Source: Sphaeroforma arctica JP610
Lineage: Eukaryota; Opisthokonta; Ichthyosporea; Ichthyophonida
Assembly: GCF_001186125.1 (NCBI RefSeq)
Contig: NW_014039856.1
Coordinates: 13,710 to 41,345 of the forward strand
DNA: 27,636 nucleotides
Direction: 5' to 3'
In this document: piece by piece, positions 10,971-21,031 of the stretch
Layout of the letters: the number at the start of each line of letters is the position of its first letter
Position numbering within the stretch: the first letter of the stretch is position 1
The notes under the pieces: generated by a model
What the model saw: only the letters and a program-made list of their open reading frames with translations
Told to the model about the DNA's origin: nothing
Databases searched by the model: none
Position numbers and translations under genes: made by a program

Positions 10971-11618
10971 GCGTTTTCTCAAGTCAAGTTGATATCAACC
11001 GAGAGCACAGGTCAAGACTGTGCGTTGTTAAGAAATTCCATCATAAAAATAGTTTAATTAGGACTATATACGTATTAGAATAGATAATAGCGGCAAGTTT
11101 TTTAATCTTAAACCCCTAAGGGACAAGTTTTTCCATATACAAAACTCCAACTTCAAAAAAGTTCAGTACTGTAATATCCTACGCAGGCACAGAAGTACAT
11201 AGTAAGGGGAGTGTAGTAACTAGAGACCAGATTAGCAAAAAGCAATACAAAACTCACAACTGTGCTATTATCAATTATTGAGTTTTGGGGTCCGAATCCG
11301 ATATTCCTGATATTAGAGTCATCAGAAATTGAGTTGGATTACCGGTAGATGATACAGGGACACCGAGAGAGAAGCACTCAAGTAGAATCAGAGTCTAGTG
11401 TAGAAACACAAATTATAAAATGGAGCCTCAATGTGAGTCCTTCAGCCTAGGACTTTTACCTAGCTGAGACAATCGTACTTAAAGAAGAGGTCTATTGTTT
11501 CCTTTGGTCGTATCTTGTCAGTTGCTCTCAAACTTAACATTCTGATACTGCTCTGATATACACACAGCCCATACGATTGTAGCAAGGACTAAATCCTTTC
11601 AGTTTATCAGCGGCCAGC
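10971..11618. other. Spacer, nothing assignable
   Basis: AT-rich, no long frame, no structural RNA recognised. Possibly the decayed 3' end of element C, but no LTR pair could be matched. Confidence 0.35.
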
Positions 11619-12145
11619 CCTACTGAGTACGTACAAAAGCAATTACGAACAGATAGTACTGCCTTGTCGCCTGTACCATGGGAATTACCTACAATGAGTA
11701 CATAGATCACATTTAAAAATCTCATCACACAAACCTTAATACATCACCTCTCACACACATGAGCAACACCTCCTTGTTCTTTTCATCTAGAACCTACTGG
11801 CTACGTACAAAAGGGATCACTGACAGATAGTACCACATTGTCTCCCGTACCGGGATACATCTTTACCCGTAAAATACGTAGATCCCATTTTATAGTCTTA
11901 TCGCATAGACCATAGTACATCACACCCTTCACGCTCATGGGTAGTACCTTCTTGTTCTCTTCATCTAGAACCTACTGAATACGCTTAAAAAGAATCATTG
12001 TCAGATAATACTACCTTGTCGCCCGTCACCAGGATCCTTACCTATAATGAATACACAGATCACATTTATAAATCTCATCGCATAGACAATACACCACCAT
12101 TCACGTACACGAGCAGCATCTTCTCGTTCACTTCATGTAGGCAGT
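11619..12145. repeat. Three tandem copies of a repeat of about 176 bp
   Basis: Units start at CCTACTG at 11619, 11793 and 11971 (periods 174 and 178 bp) and run to about 12145. Each unit carries, in order, TACGYACAAAAG-like, GACAGATARTAC-like, CTTGTCGCC-like, GTACATAGATCACATTT-like, ATCTCATCGCATAGAC-like and CTTGTTC-TTCATCTAGAA words with visible substitutions. The minus strand of unit 1 is open for 64 codons and includes G-T-G-D-K-A-V-L-S-V, echoed as G-T-G-D-N-V-V-L-S-V in unit 2. The ancestor may therefore have been coding, perhaps an integrase C-terminal beta strand. Satellite-like array or repeated fossil. Confidence 0.8.
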
Positions 12146-12184
12146 TGTAGTTGTAGTATAGTTTAAATCCACACTCCCACGAGT

Positions 12185-14001
12185 CTATTGCTCGCGAGCT
12201 CTCTGTGTATATCCGGACGCATCGAAGTTCTGTTTGTCTGTATTCGTAATGTTAGCTAACTTGTTAATTACAGTATAATCATATGAAAGAAATTCACACT
12301 TATTAAAGTGCAAGTGCACATCTTCCTCTATCTGTATACGTGAAGCCAACAGTGCCTTGGGCGCTACTAGTAATACATAGTACCTCTTCAAACACGCCAA
12401 ATAAGTACGCTATAGGATTGTTGTCTTCGTACTCTTTTGGTATCTTGATAGAATGTTCGCGTGAATATTGTATATGTTCGAACATAATTCTACGAAGTAA
12501 AGTTAACCATTTCCTTTTCGAATTCGATACAAGCGGTCCTAAACCGATATTGTCGCTCCATACTAGTGTTCACGGAAAGGCTGTGATATCATGCATATGT
12601 CCACTTATCCAATTTCTGACTTGCTTCGTATTCATGTCAAAAATGAGAGGGGATATCTTGGTGTGTGCCTGTTCGATAGTAAGTTACAGTAATATGATCT
12701 TTTGTTCGTGTACTATCTATAGAAAAAGTATGAATTGCTCGGCGAATGTACGGTATACTTGCTGTACAAAGAATATCAATTTAGTATAAATTGGTTTATC
12801 TAGATACGCATCTATTAATGCTTGGTTACTTTTGTGCAGCATCTGTAAACCTTTCAGCACACTGGCGGGCTGGTGTGACTGCTCTAACAGGTTGCACAAT
12901 TTACGTGACTGAATCTTAGTTTTGTTTCGGTAATAAGTCTTCGTCAATAGTGCTGCTATAAGAATTACTCTATCAACCCAACTACGCACGATGCTATGCG
13001 GAATACACTTAAGCTTCGTAGCCGAATCATCCAATACAATCTGGACGGCCGTGGGTGTGCGCTATGATACTTATAATACCTTTGCAAACCCAACTTGCCA
13101 ACGGTTGTCGATCACAAGATTAACACAGCCTAGCACTGTATAGTCGGTGTCATAGGCCATTATTTGTCAAAATATCACTCCGTTTGCAAAGCTTAAATTT
13201 ACGCCTCAGCCTCCGGTGGTGCTACTATGTGCTCGATTTCCAGGTCATTACTACAAAAGCTTTATGAACATTAGGGCTCATTCTATATTGTATGCACGAA
13301 CAACGCAATAACAAGATTATGTTCGTCAAAGTCTTTAAAAGGTGGTTGTTTTTGTAGTTGTGTGTTTATAGTGTCGAGCGTAACTGTAAAGGTACGACCG
13401 AAGAAAACAATGCACCTCTTCTCAAGTACGCTTCTCTCAGTTAAGAAAAGCCCAAATTGAGAGAAGCGCACCAATTCTTCAGTTGTGATTTTTATTTAAT
13501 ATTTCACGAGACTCAGATTTTCACTTAAACGTTTCTCTCACGCGGGACTCCGGTTAGCAGGTACCAGTTTCTTGCCGGATTCCTGACGAATCTAGTATCA
13601 GGAATATAGTATTTATGTCCAGAGCAATTTTTTTAGGTATTGGGAATCCTGTAGAATTGGGATTTAGATTTTTGGCTTTTTGGCTTATCTAATACACGAG
13701 CTTCCCACCCACCCTAAACTCGTCGAATACTAGAAGCACTGTTTTGATACCATTGTCGGCACTCTGTATCTTTCTCGGCGACGAAGCACAGTCTTGTAGG
13801 AAACTGTAACTACGTTCGAGCACTATCTCTGATGCATGCTGCTGTGCAATGTGTGTGTATTTTAAACGTGCGTCCATAGCTACAGTCCCTGCGAAGTAAG
13901 ACACATACATCAATACGCATACAGTCTATCAATGGTTTGAGACCTGCAACTCTCATATTGACGAAATCGTATACGCTAGTTAAACATATGTATATGTACA
14001 T
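12185..14001 (-). pseudogene. Unrecognised decayed coding region
   Basis: On the minus strand several frames read like real protein over about 1.8 kb. One frame stays mostly open from about 13050 down to 12303 with a few breaks. It contains a helical, Leu/Gln-rich stretch (E-Q-S-H-Q-P-A-S-V-L-K-G-L-Q) and a segment with I-P-K-E-Y-E-D-N-N-P-I-A-Y-L-F-G. Overlapping frames at 12185-12400, 13283-13474, 13689-13913 (F-A-G-T-V-A-M-D-A-R-L) and 13810-14001 carry on the signal. I recognise no family. It could be a dead host gene, an unknown transposon, or an old virus-derived insertion. About eight breaks overall. Composition is not low-complexity, which argues against chance frames. Confidence 0.35.
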
Positions 14002-15341
14002 AGGTGAGCAAATCTTTATCTCGCATCTTTACAGTTAAATTGGTGTACATGTTATTAAAATGCAAACACTCTTAGCTTTAAAAATAGGAAGATACAAATT
14101 CAGTATAGGGGAAGTATTGAAAAACGCTATATCAAAATTGTTCAAAGAAACATACATATATCGTTTTCCTTAGACCAAGAAGTTAGAGAGGGAGAGAGAG
14201 AGATAGGACTCGAGAGGACTCGAGTCAAGTGTTCACATAGTTCGTGACCTACTTGTGTGTGTATTTTGGGACTAATTTGCCATTTAATATGTAGGTTTTA
14301 TTTATCCCAGAACACCCTGGAGTGAAGAAGTATGTCCTGGAATACTGAATACAGAATGTGACCCTGCTCTAAACGTACCCTGAGCTATCACAGCCGCCCA
14401 GGTATAATAGCCACGCTTCCATATCGACTGGGCGACGATTAGTACGAAACGGTGAATTAAGTATGCACCAGATAAAAAATAGCGAAATTCTTGAACACAA
14501 CACGAGCAAACGCGTTTGTTGGCATATGGCGGACAGTGGTTCCGCTAACTAAAAGTCTCTGGATTCAGTGTCGAGTTGCAAACCCACAAAACCAGACGGC
14601 TGTACATGGGTACAGAATAACAATGCGATTTCAGATTTTTTTTGTGACCAACTCAGCGTGGAGTTGTGTACATTGCACAGCGACAACATTGGAATGAAAG
14701 TCAATATTTGGGTATATCCTACGTTTTATAAAAAAAATTGTACACCTCGAATCTCACAGCCTTGATTGGTATGATATAATTCCATGGATTTTTGCAAGGC
14801 TTCATGGTTCACATGATGTATCCAGCACATAGATGAATATATTTACAAATTTTACAGACGCACCTACAAATATCAAAATCTTCATATATTTTTCGTTTGT
14901 TTGAACTTAACGTCACTTTTATGATATTTATATATCCCTATAGCTACGTAATCATCTATTTGAAATTTATGGTTCCTCCCTGGAGTCAAAGCTGGTGGTA
15001 CAAATGGCCCTTTCAATTCAATCCAGTATTTATTGATTGTCCCTCTATATTTATGGTCGCATATCTCTCAGAAAAGTGCTTTACCGGGTACCTCTACAAA
15101 ACCACTGTAAACTTGTATCGAAAGCCGTTTCTGAAAGTCATATTTAATCGGATTCGGACAGCTCAGGCGGCAATAAAGGAAGGGCCGATAGGACACTTCG
15201 GCAGACCGATGTCCTACGCCATGGAATACCAGTTGAGTTGTCTGGATAGCACGGCCAAGACACATTAAGCCATATCCACTCAAGTGTATGCCAAGGCCAT
15301 ATTTTTCTTTTAGTGAACCGTGTGAGACTTCCCACGTGTCT
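14002..15341. other. Spacer downstream of the 993-aa gene
   Basis: Contains a GA-rich run at 14184-14205 followed by a direct 10-bp duplication (AGGACTCGAG at 14205-14214 and 14215-14224). Modest open frames exist on both strands (for example 123 codons at 14897-15268 plus, 71 codons at 15068-15283 minus), but none shows a known motif and they overlap each other. A hydrophobic, Trp/Tyr-rich stretch in the plus frame near 14930-15060 is probably chance. Confidence 0.4.
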
Positions 15342-18323
15342 CTATGCCTTTTCAGCCTTAGGATCGACCCACAAATCGTCTACAACGTCGAAGTGGAGCT
15401 GGTTGTGAAACTCCAATTCATACATCTCATCAAAGCGTATATCGCATATGCGGCATATGTACTCATCCTCTTCTATCTCGGCCTCAGCCTGTGCCTGCCG
15501 CTCGGCACTTGCATATGCTCTGGGCGATACTTCCCGCCCATCCAGGTCCACCGTCACAGTTCCTTTTCTATTCCGACGACGCCGGCTACTCACTCGCATG
15601 CCATTCGCTCCCACTGCTCGCTGAGTAGATTCCTTTCCACTGCTTGACTCCTTATGCTTCTGCACGACCTTCACCTTGGCTTTTGCCACAGGCGCAACTC
15701 CAGCGCTCCCACTTGCAGTTTTACCGGCTTCAGAATTCGCCTGTTCACTACCTGTGTCTTTCGCTTGCGCATTCACATCGGCGGCTGATAACGTCTCGTG
15801 GGTCCCTACAAATTGAGCATCGGACGTCTCAGACGCGGTTTTGGTACCAGATGCTAGATCTTGTACTGACATCGGTATATCCGTCTGACCATGTGTGTCA
15901 CTGACCGGCTGAGCGGACTTCTGAGCAACCCTAGCCTCCGCTACATTGTCGGTAGCGGTGACCTGATCACTGAACGGGCACTTACTAGAGGCTTTCTTGC
16001 CATTCTTTCCCTTATCGCCACTTCTACGGCTGGATTTCTGGGTATGTGCCTTGGGTAGTGGTCTGACCTTTGGTTGTGGCCGGGGCAGTTGGTATAGTGC
16101 GTTGCCAGACCCATTTGCGGCCCGAATTGCCTGAGCCTTATCAGACCTCTTCTTCTGAGCATCAATTCCTAATGACGAGTCTTTCTGAGGCTCACTTCCT
16201 AACGACGAGTCTTTCTGAGCCTCATTCACCACTGCTGTTGTAGCCGTTTTGGGGTTTTTAGAACCGGGAGTATCCGAGTTAGTTTTACCTTGAACAGTTG
16301 TATGTGATACCTTCTCCATACCCGCAGACACTGCCTCCTGAACGTATGGTTGTACCTGGCGAGATGCATTTGCCCTGCGAGATGCTCTGGGCGACCTCTT
16401 TCTCCCCGCCGCGTGTGGTACACTGTTGGCCAGGTCACGCCCGTCAAATCTCGCTTGCCCAAGGTGTTTTTCAGTGTTAACTTTCTTGTCTGAAGCCTGT
16501 TGTACGGGAGCAGTAGCTGTTCCGTTGTCCACATTCTCTTTCGAGTTTCGACCGTCTGCTTGCCGTTTGCGACGGCTATCCACTCCATCTCTAAGATGTG
16601 GTTGTGTCTGTTGTTTGCTAGGACTGCTTGCGGCCCTCTTAGACTGCACTGTGGATGAGAGTGCCGTGTCTGTCTGCGTTTCCGCCACTATAACTTCTAT
16701 TGCGGTACCTACAGACGCCCTCGAATCACCTGCAGACATAGATACCTCAGCGCCATTGTGTCTATCAGGTAGGTCCATCGCACTCTCCAGTGTTTTACGG
16801 AGCCGCTTGCTACTACTATACCGAGCCGAGCCACTAACTTCGCTGTTTATATCGGCCGTCCTTCCTCGTTTCGCGCCACGACGGGTGGCCCTTGGACTGT
16901 ACTTATGGGCTGACACAGACACAGCTACCGTCGGTACCTCTGTCACAGGCCCATGTGTATCTCGTATCTCTCCCAGAGCTACCTCTTTGCTCGTGGGCTT
17001 CTCCAGCTCTGACTCGATACCAGTATTCACAGGCCCTTCCCCCGCCGCACTGGCATCAGCTCTAACATTCGGCGAACCCGAGTCACCGTCTACGTCCATA
17101 GCGGTAACACCTGTGGTCTCCCTAGACGTGCTCACCGTTTGACTATGCCGCTCAGTCTTCTCATCCGCCACAGCATCCCCACGCGACTGTACGGGTAATT
17201 TGGCTGCTTTCTTAGCAGCCTGTTTGGCCTTTCGAGTCTCTCCAGGCCTATTTGGCCTATTCGGCCGGTTTTGGAAGATCTGAGCGGCCTTCTCATCTGG
17301 CAGGGGTGCCGTAAGATCAATCTCAGGTGCAGCCCCGTGAGCTCGCGTGGTGCGGGGCTTGTATTTGGATTTGTGGTGTACCTCCTTTTCTACTACCGGT
17401 TGTGCTGGCACCGATTCTCCCACAACAGATGGAACTATCTTGTCCTCGACAGGTTGTGCTTGTGATTTCTTCTCCCGCTGCGCCTTCTCCTCTATGACTG
17501 GTTGTACCTTTTTCTCTACTTCTATCACGACCGGTGGTTGCTTCACTGCGACAAGTGGCGCTCGCGACTTTCCTGCAGCAGAAGGTACGGTGTCAGTGAT
17601 CGCCGGAGACACTCCATTCCCATACAACCCGCTCGATTTGGGCTTAGACAGTGCGCGCCTGTGTCTCATATCCACGTGTCCGCTTCCCTTTGTTATCCCG
17701 GCAGCCTTTCCCCCCTTCTCACTATTGTTGGGTGTGAGTGAACTCACACCACTCCCACCAGGCCCCGGGCTCAATTTGCGCCACCCAGGGCTCTTTTTCG
17801 GTGTCAGTGGATGTGCACTTTTTCCACCATATCCAGGGTTCCGGTTACCGGCATTGCGCAACCGCCCGGTAATTGCACTTCTAGCCGCTTCAGCGCGTGT
17901 CTGTCGGGGTTTGTACTTGCCTTCTGACTTATGGTTAACGTCTTCTCTGCCGTTTGCTTTTGTGGCTGTAGTGCTTATCGTCTTAGCATTGTGAACAACA
18001 GTGTGGTGGTCTGCATTGCCACTAGCGGGTCCACGAGTGTGTGTTTCCTGCACATGGTCTGCGGGAGCTTTCCCTTCCAATTCTCGTCCCGATGTGCGAG
18101 GCGGTCTCTCAGATTGCGATGTCACAGCCGCACCTTGACGCCGAGACGCACGCGTGGGCTGAGTACTGTTGCTATTGCGACTACCCCCTCCACGGCCGAA
18201 GTCTTCCTCTAAACGAGCCCCTTTCAAAATGCTGGCTCCTTCCATGATACTGGTATCCCCATCCTGGATATCGGCCATACCCATACCTTGGGTCACCTGA
18301 CCCCTGGTGTCAGATCCTCTCAT
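15342..18323 (-). CDS. 993-aa disordered basic protein with C-terminal C2H2 zinc finger
   Basis: One long open frame, GC-richer than its surroundings, from an ATG at 18321-18323 to a TAG. Most of the product is low-complexity, rich in Ala, Ser, Lys, Arg, Thr and Gln, so probably disordered and nuclear (inference). The only fold is at the end: C957-x2-C960-x12-H973-x3-H977, an exact classical C2H2 finger, after an acidic Glu/Asp run and before the acidic tail V-V-D-D-L-W-V-D. A short basic motif, [KR]-x-[KS]-P-R-x-[TS]-R, recurs near residues 136-143, 320-327, 474-481 and 642-649, with relatives at 56-62 and 932-936. Residues 701-720 are two tandem 10-residue repeats. Clusters such as S-R-R-R-R-N-R-K (913-920) suit nuclear targeting. 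A chromatin or DNA/RNA-binding role is plausible but unproven; I know no orthologue. The frame stays open upstream to an acceptor-like site at 18462, so an extra 5' exon is possible. Confidence 0.8.
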   Translation of the reverse strand: MRGSDTRGQVTQGMGMADIQDGDTSIMEGASILKGARLEEDFGRGGGSRNSNSTQPTRASRRQGAAVTSQSERPPRTSGRELEGKAPADHVQETHTRGPASGNADHHTVVHNAKTISTTATKANGREDVNHKSEGKYKPRQTRAEAARSAITGRLRNAGNRNPGYGGKSAHPLTPKKSPGWRKLSPGPGGSGVSSLTPNNSEKGGKAAGITKGSGHVDMRHRRALSKPKSSGLYGNGVSPAITDTVPSAAGKSRAPLVAVKQPPVVIEVEKKVQPVIEEKAQREKKSQAQPVEDKIVPSVVGESVPAQPVVEKEVHHKSKYKPRTTRAHGAAPEIDLTAPLPDEKAAQIFQNRPNRPNRPGETRKAKQAAKKAAKLPVQSRGDAVADEKTERHSQTVSTSRETTGVTAMDVDGDSGSPNVRADASAAGEGPVNTGIESELEKPTSKEVALGEIRDTHGPVTEVPTVAVSVSAHKYSPRATRRGAKRGRTADINSEVSGSARYSSSKRLRKTLESAMDLPDRHNGAEVSMSAGDSRASVGTAIEVIVAETQTDTALSSTVQSKRAASSPSKQQTQPHLRDGVDSRRKRQADGRNSKENVDNGTATAPVQQASDKKVNTEKHLGQARFDGRDLANSVPHAAGRKRSPRASRRANASRQVQPYVQEAVSAGMEKVSHTTVQGKTNSDTPGSKNPKTATTAVVNEAQKDSSLGSEPQKDSSLGIDAQKKRSDKAQAIRAANGSGNALYQLPRPQPKVRPLPKAHTQKSSRRSGDKGKNGKKASSKCPFSDQVTATDNVAEARVAQKSAQPVSDTHGQTDIPMSVQDLASGTKTASETSDAQFVGTHETLSAADVNAQAKDTGSEQANSEAGKTASGSAGVAPVAKAKVKVVQKHKESSSGKESTQRAVGANGMRVSSRRRRNRKGTVTVDLDGREVSPRAYASAERQAQAEAEIEEDEYICRICDIRFDEMYELEFHNQLHFDVVDDLWVDPKAEKA

Positions 18324-18475
18324 AGTTCGTCGTGCGTTGATGGACGGAATACTCTCAGTGGTATAGGTATTCTGAGCTTCTCTGAGTTTGGCTGTTTCTG
18401 CAACGCGACCGCAACGCAGCGCACAGTTATCCTTGTGGCCATCTCGCCGCCAGTTGGTTCTCTGAAATAGAAATA
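18324..18475 (-). promoter_or_regulatory. Possible 3' splice site and in-frame upstream extension of the 993-aa gene
   Basis: Upstream of the chosen ATG the minus-strand frame stays open for 46 codons to a textbook acceptor, TTTCTATTTCAG, whose AG is at 18463-18462. The exon would then begin at 18461 with R-T-N-W-R-R-D. Either the ATG at 18323 is the true start and this is 5' UTR or a UTR exon, or the protein has an N-terminal part encoded further upstream. No upstream exon could be identified with confidence. Confidence 0.4.
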
Positions 18476-19376
18476 TTCATGGAGGAATATTTGGATAAGA
18501 ACACTGCATTGTCCATGGTACAGATATTAATGGATAGGATGATTGGGTAAGCACACTGAATTGCGAGATACTACCTGTACTCGAGCTTTGCGTGTAGGAC
18601 TTTGGCTGAGCACAATAGAATATATGAGCAAGCTGGAGCAAGTGTAACGAGATCAGTGCTATAAGTAGAACACGCACCTGATAAAAGCATATCTACGCAA
18701 AAGAAATAAATTGGTTGTAAGTGCAATCTAACCGGGACTGCACGAATAATAAATTTCCTAGCATTAATATTGACTCCACACGTGTGCCCAAAAAAATCTC
18801 ATATAAACGATATCTGTCTGCATGTTTAACTAAGCAGAGGTTCGCGGGTGGCAAAAGCGTAGCAGAATGCATCCGATGCCATGGGGTGGGAGTACATGTG
18901 AACAACAGATATCACCAGTCAAAATCATACAGGCACACTTACAGTGTACCTATAGATTCAAGATCGGTAACGAAACCGTATATATCATACAAGAATGGAA
19001 AAGTAAAACATATAAAACCTATGATATGAAGAAGTGAGTACCCCAATATACTCATTTCAGCATGCGGGTAAACACAGGGGCCTTTGGCACAGGTACAAGC
19101 TACGCTGATAGAAACTTGTATATTCAATATATGCGAATGAGTCGACAAATACGAGAAGCACACAAGAACAATCCGTGGCACATGAGAAAATGAAAATACT
19201 CCTGTTTCCATAGCCTGGAGACAGGGCGCCTTAACGGGGAGACAAGCTTCATCGCACATTATAAATAGAATTCAAGGACTCTCTCGCGTACATGGAATCA
19301 TTGAAGCAGTGTGTGCCTACGAGGACGCACGTGAATTTTGAGACTATACACTTCAAGAGGTAGCTGATGAGAAGAT

Positions 19377-19378
<2 letters not shown>
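18476..19378. other. Spacer upstream of the 993-aa gene
   Basis: A 66-codon minus frame at 18477-18677 starts with a hydrophobic signal-like stretch, and a 102-codon plus frame starts at a GTG at 18721. Neither has homology I recognise. The region probably holds the promoter and 5' UTR of the 993-aa gene; no clear TATA or initiator element can be named. Confidence 0.35.
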
Positions 19379-19412
<34 letters not shown>

Positions 19413-19856
19413 AATATACATATATATATATATATAAATATACATATATATATATATATAAATATACATATATATGAGTGTACGTGTGCGAATGTGTGTA
19501 TATGTGTGTATGTGCGTGTATGCTTGATGACGCTTGCGTACATATGTCTATATTCTTACGTGTAGATATGTGGATTTCTATAGTGACACACATACAAATA
19601 CATACATACATGCATGCAGGAATACAAACAGACACAGACAATATATATATATCACTCACACAGACACACACATATATATATATATATGTAATACATATAT
19701 ATATATATGTATGTGCAAATGTATAGCTAAAGCAAAAAAAGTAGAGTTCACACACAGACACACATATATATATATATATGTATAACTCACACACAGACAC
19801 AGACACACACATATATATATACATATATATACATATACATATATATATATATATAA
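19379..19856. repeat. Compound CA/TA microsatellite with higher-order units
   Basis: Begins with (AC)n at 19379-19393 and then (TA)n blocks interrupted by AAATATAC, giving about three 24-bp units of the type ATAAATATAC(AT)n at about 19410-19475. From about 19650 to 19856 a second pattern repeats three times: ACTCACACACAGACACAC followed by a long (AT)n block. The long frames predicted here on both strands are repeat artefacts. Confidence 0.9.
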
Positions 19857-20133
19857 CTAATATTCATCATCATCAACCATAAGAGTCACTAGATTATTGT
19901 CAATATCGAATATCCACAGAGCTGGACACACAAATTCAGGCTAACAAGTTTTCCACTGTACCGGCACAATGCTACAGCCGAATATTGTAAATCGGAAGAA
20001 AGGAGAAAGAAAGAAGAAAATATTGTACTAAGTTATAAAGTCCTGTTCGAACTTATACTGATCCCATAGAATGGATGTGTCTAAGATCATCTCTCCTCAC
20101 ATTAATCTAAACCACTGCGATACAATAATTTAC
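19857..20133 (-). other. Presumed 3' part (intron and last exon?) of the MYND-like gene
   Basis: Downstream of the donor at 20133-20132 there is a strong pyrimidine tract on the minus strand (TTTTCTTCTTTCTTTCTCC, about 19990-20015) and several AGs. One of them, at about 19942, would open a 27-codon frame ending in an acidic V-D-D-D-E-Y just before the microsatellite. It lacks the final His/Cys ligands expected of a MYND finger, so this exon assignment is speculative. Confidence 0.2.
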
Positions 20134-20226
20134 CTGGCATTCTTTAGTACAGTAGAATCGGTGCTGACACGGACACGCAAAAACTGCAGGCGCGCCACAA
20201 ACATCGCATTTAGTCCTGCATGCCAT
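20134..20226 (-). CDS. MYND/HIT-like zinc-finger exon (first exon, partial gene)
   Basis: A 31-codon exon on the minus strand, starting at the first ATG after an in-frame stop and ending at a good donor, CAG|GTAAAT. The peptide holds C7-x2-C10...C18-P-C20...F-Y-C26-T-K-E-C30-Q, the signature of a MYND finger (C-x2-C...C-x2-C-x4-Y-C-x3-C-Q) except for one residue fewer between the third and fourth Cys. MYND domains bind proline-rich partners in transcriptional regulators; HIT fingers are similar in outline. The remaining ligands (His and Cys) would lie in the next exon, which I could not place reliably. Because the open stretch is so short, it is easily missed. A chance hit is unlikely given seven correctly spaced residues next to a splice donor, but the gene as a whole is unproven. 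Confidence 0.5.
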
Positions 20227-21031
20227 TCTGTACAGATGTTAGGTGTTGTTCCGATATAGCTTACTTCTAATATTAGACGGTGCCTATTTTTTTTACTCTG
20301 CTCATATGTCGCCTTTCAGTGTATTGCCTGTGATAGTATACGAGGAGTGTCGCGTTCGTCTATTCAGCACCGCTTCGAAAGCCGATTCGCAGTGTAGTGC
20401 TTCATATCTGTGTGCAGCTACCTATCTATTCATAGTACACTGTATATATTCACGAGTCCATGCTTTAGTTCAATATTACTGTATTAGTATGCATATACTG
20501 CAACAGGGAGCTTAGGTTGCCGGCTCAATCCGTTTATGTATAGTATCACGTAAAGATCCCCAGTTTTACACGTACGTGACAGTTATTTGAAGGCGGCACT
20601 ACAGCAAATATTTTCGGGTGGCTTCTGACCTTCCGTTATATATATATATATATTTATATATAATATAGATATATAATTAAAATGAAACACAGCCTTGATT
20701 TAAAACAAAATATAGACTAAATATAACACACATTTAATTGAGCAGTTGGAATATATATCTATAAATCGAGATACAATTGCTGCCAAGTTTCAACTTTAAT
20801 TACAGACCTAGTAGAGTAAACGACATTTTGTATTAAAGTTCTTTTTCGACACGGGTGAATTGTGCTTACAATTATTAGATTGATTCCGCAGAAATTGGCG
20901 CGTAATCCTCACACGACACAAATACCGATATTAGACAGACATCATGATATTCTATAAATAAAAAAAGTACATCTATGACTATGAGTCTATGACTATATAC
21001 ATAAATGTAAAAAAAAATAGTGTTCAATTTT
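20227..21031. other. Spacer with TA run
   Basis: Contains a 90-codon plus frame at 20243-20515 (hydrophobic, no recognisable family; it faces away from the MYND exon) and a (TA)n microsatellite at about 20637-20672. AT-rich afterwards. No supported gene. Confidence 0.4.
20637..20672. repeat. TA microsatellite
   Basis: Run of alternating T and A interrupted once or twice. Confidence 0.85.

Noticed and set aside
16426-17994. Long plus-strand frames (238 and 215 codons) opposite the 993-aa gene
   Set aside because: Shadows created by the codon bias of the minus-strand gene; Ser/Leu/Cys-rich composition and no motif.
18477-18677. 66-codon minus frame with a signal-peptide-like start upstream of the 993-aa gene
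   Set aside because: Hydrophobic start can arise by chance in AT-rich DNA; it ends before the acceptor-like site and shares no continuity with the 993-aa frame.
18721-19029. 102-codon plus frame
   Set aside because: Starts at GTG, no recognisable family, composition like the surrounding spacer.
19249-19824. 191-codon minus frame and 82-83-codon plus frames
   Set aside because: Translations of CA/TA microsatellite (Tyr-Ile-Tyr and Cys-Val strings); not genes.
20243-20515. 90-codon plus frame, partly hydrophobic
   Set aside because: No family signature and no splice or start context that sets it apart from chance.
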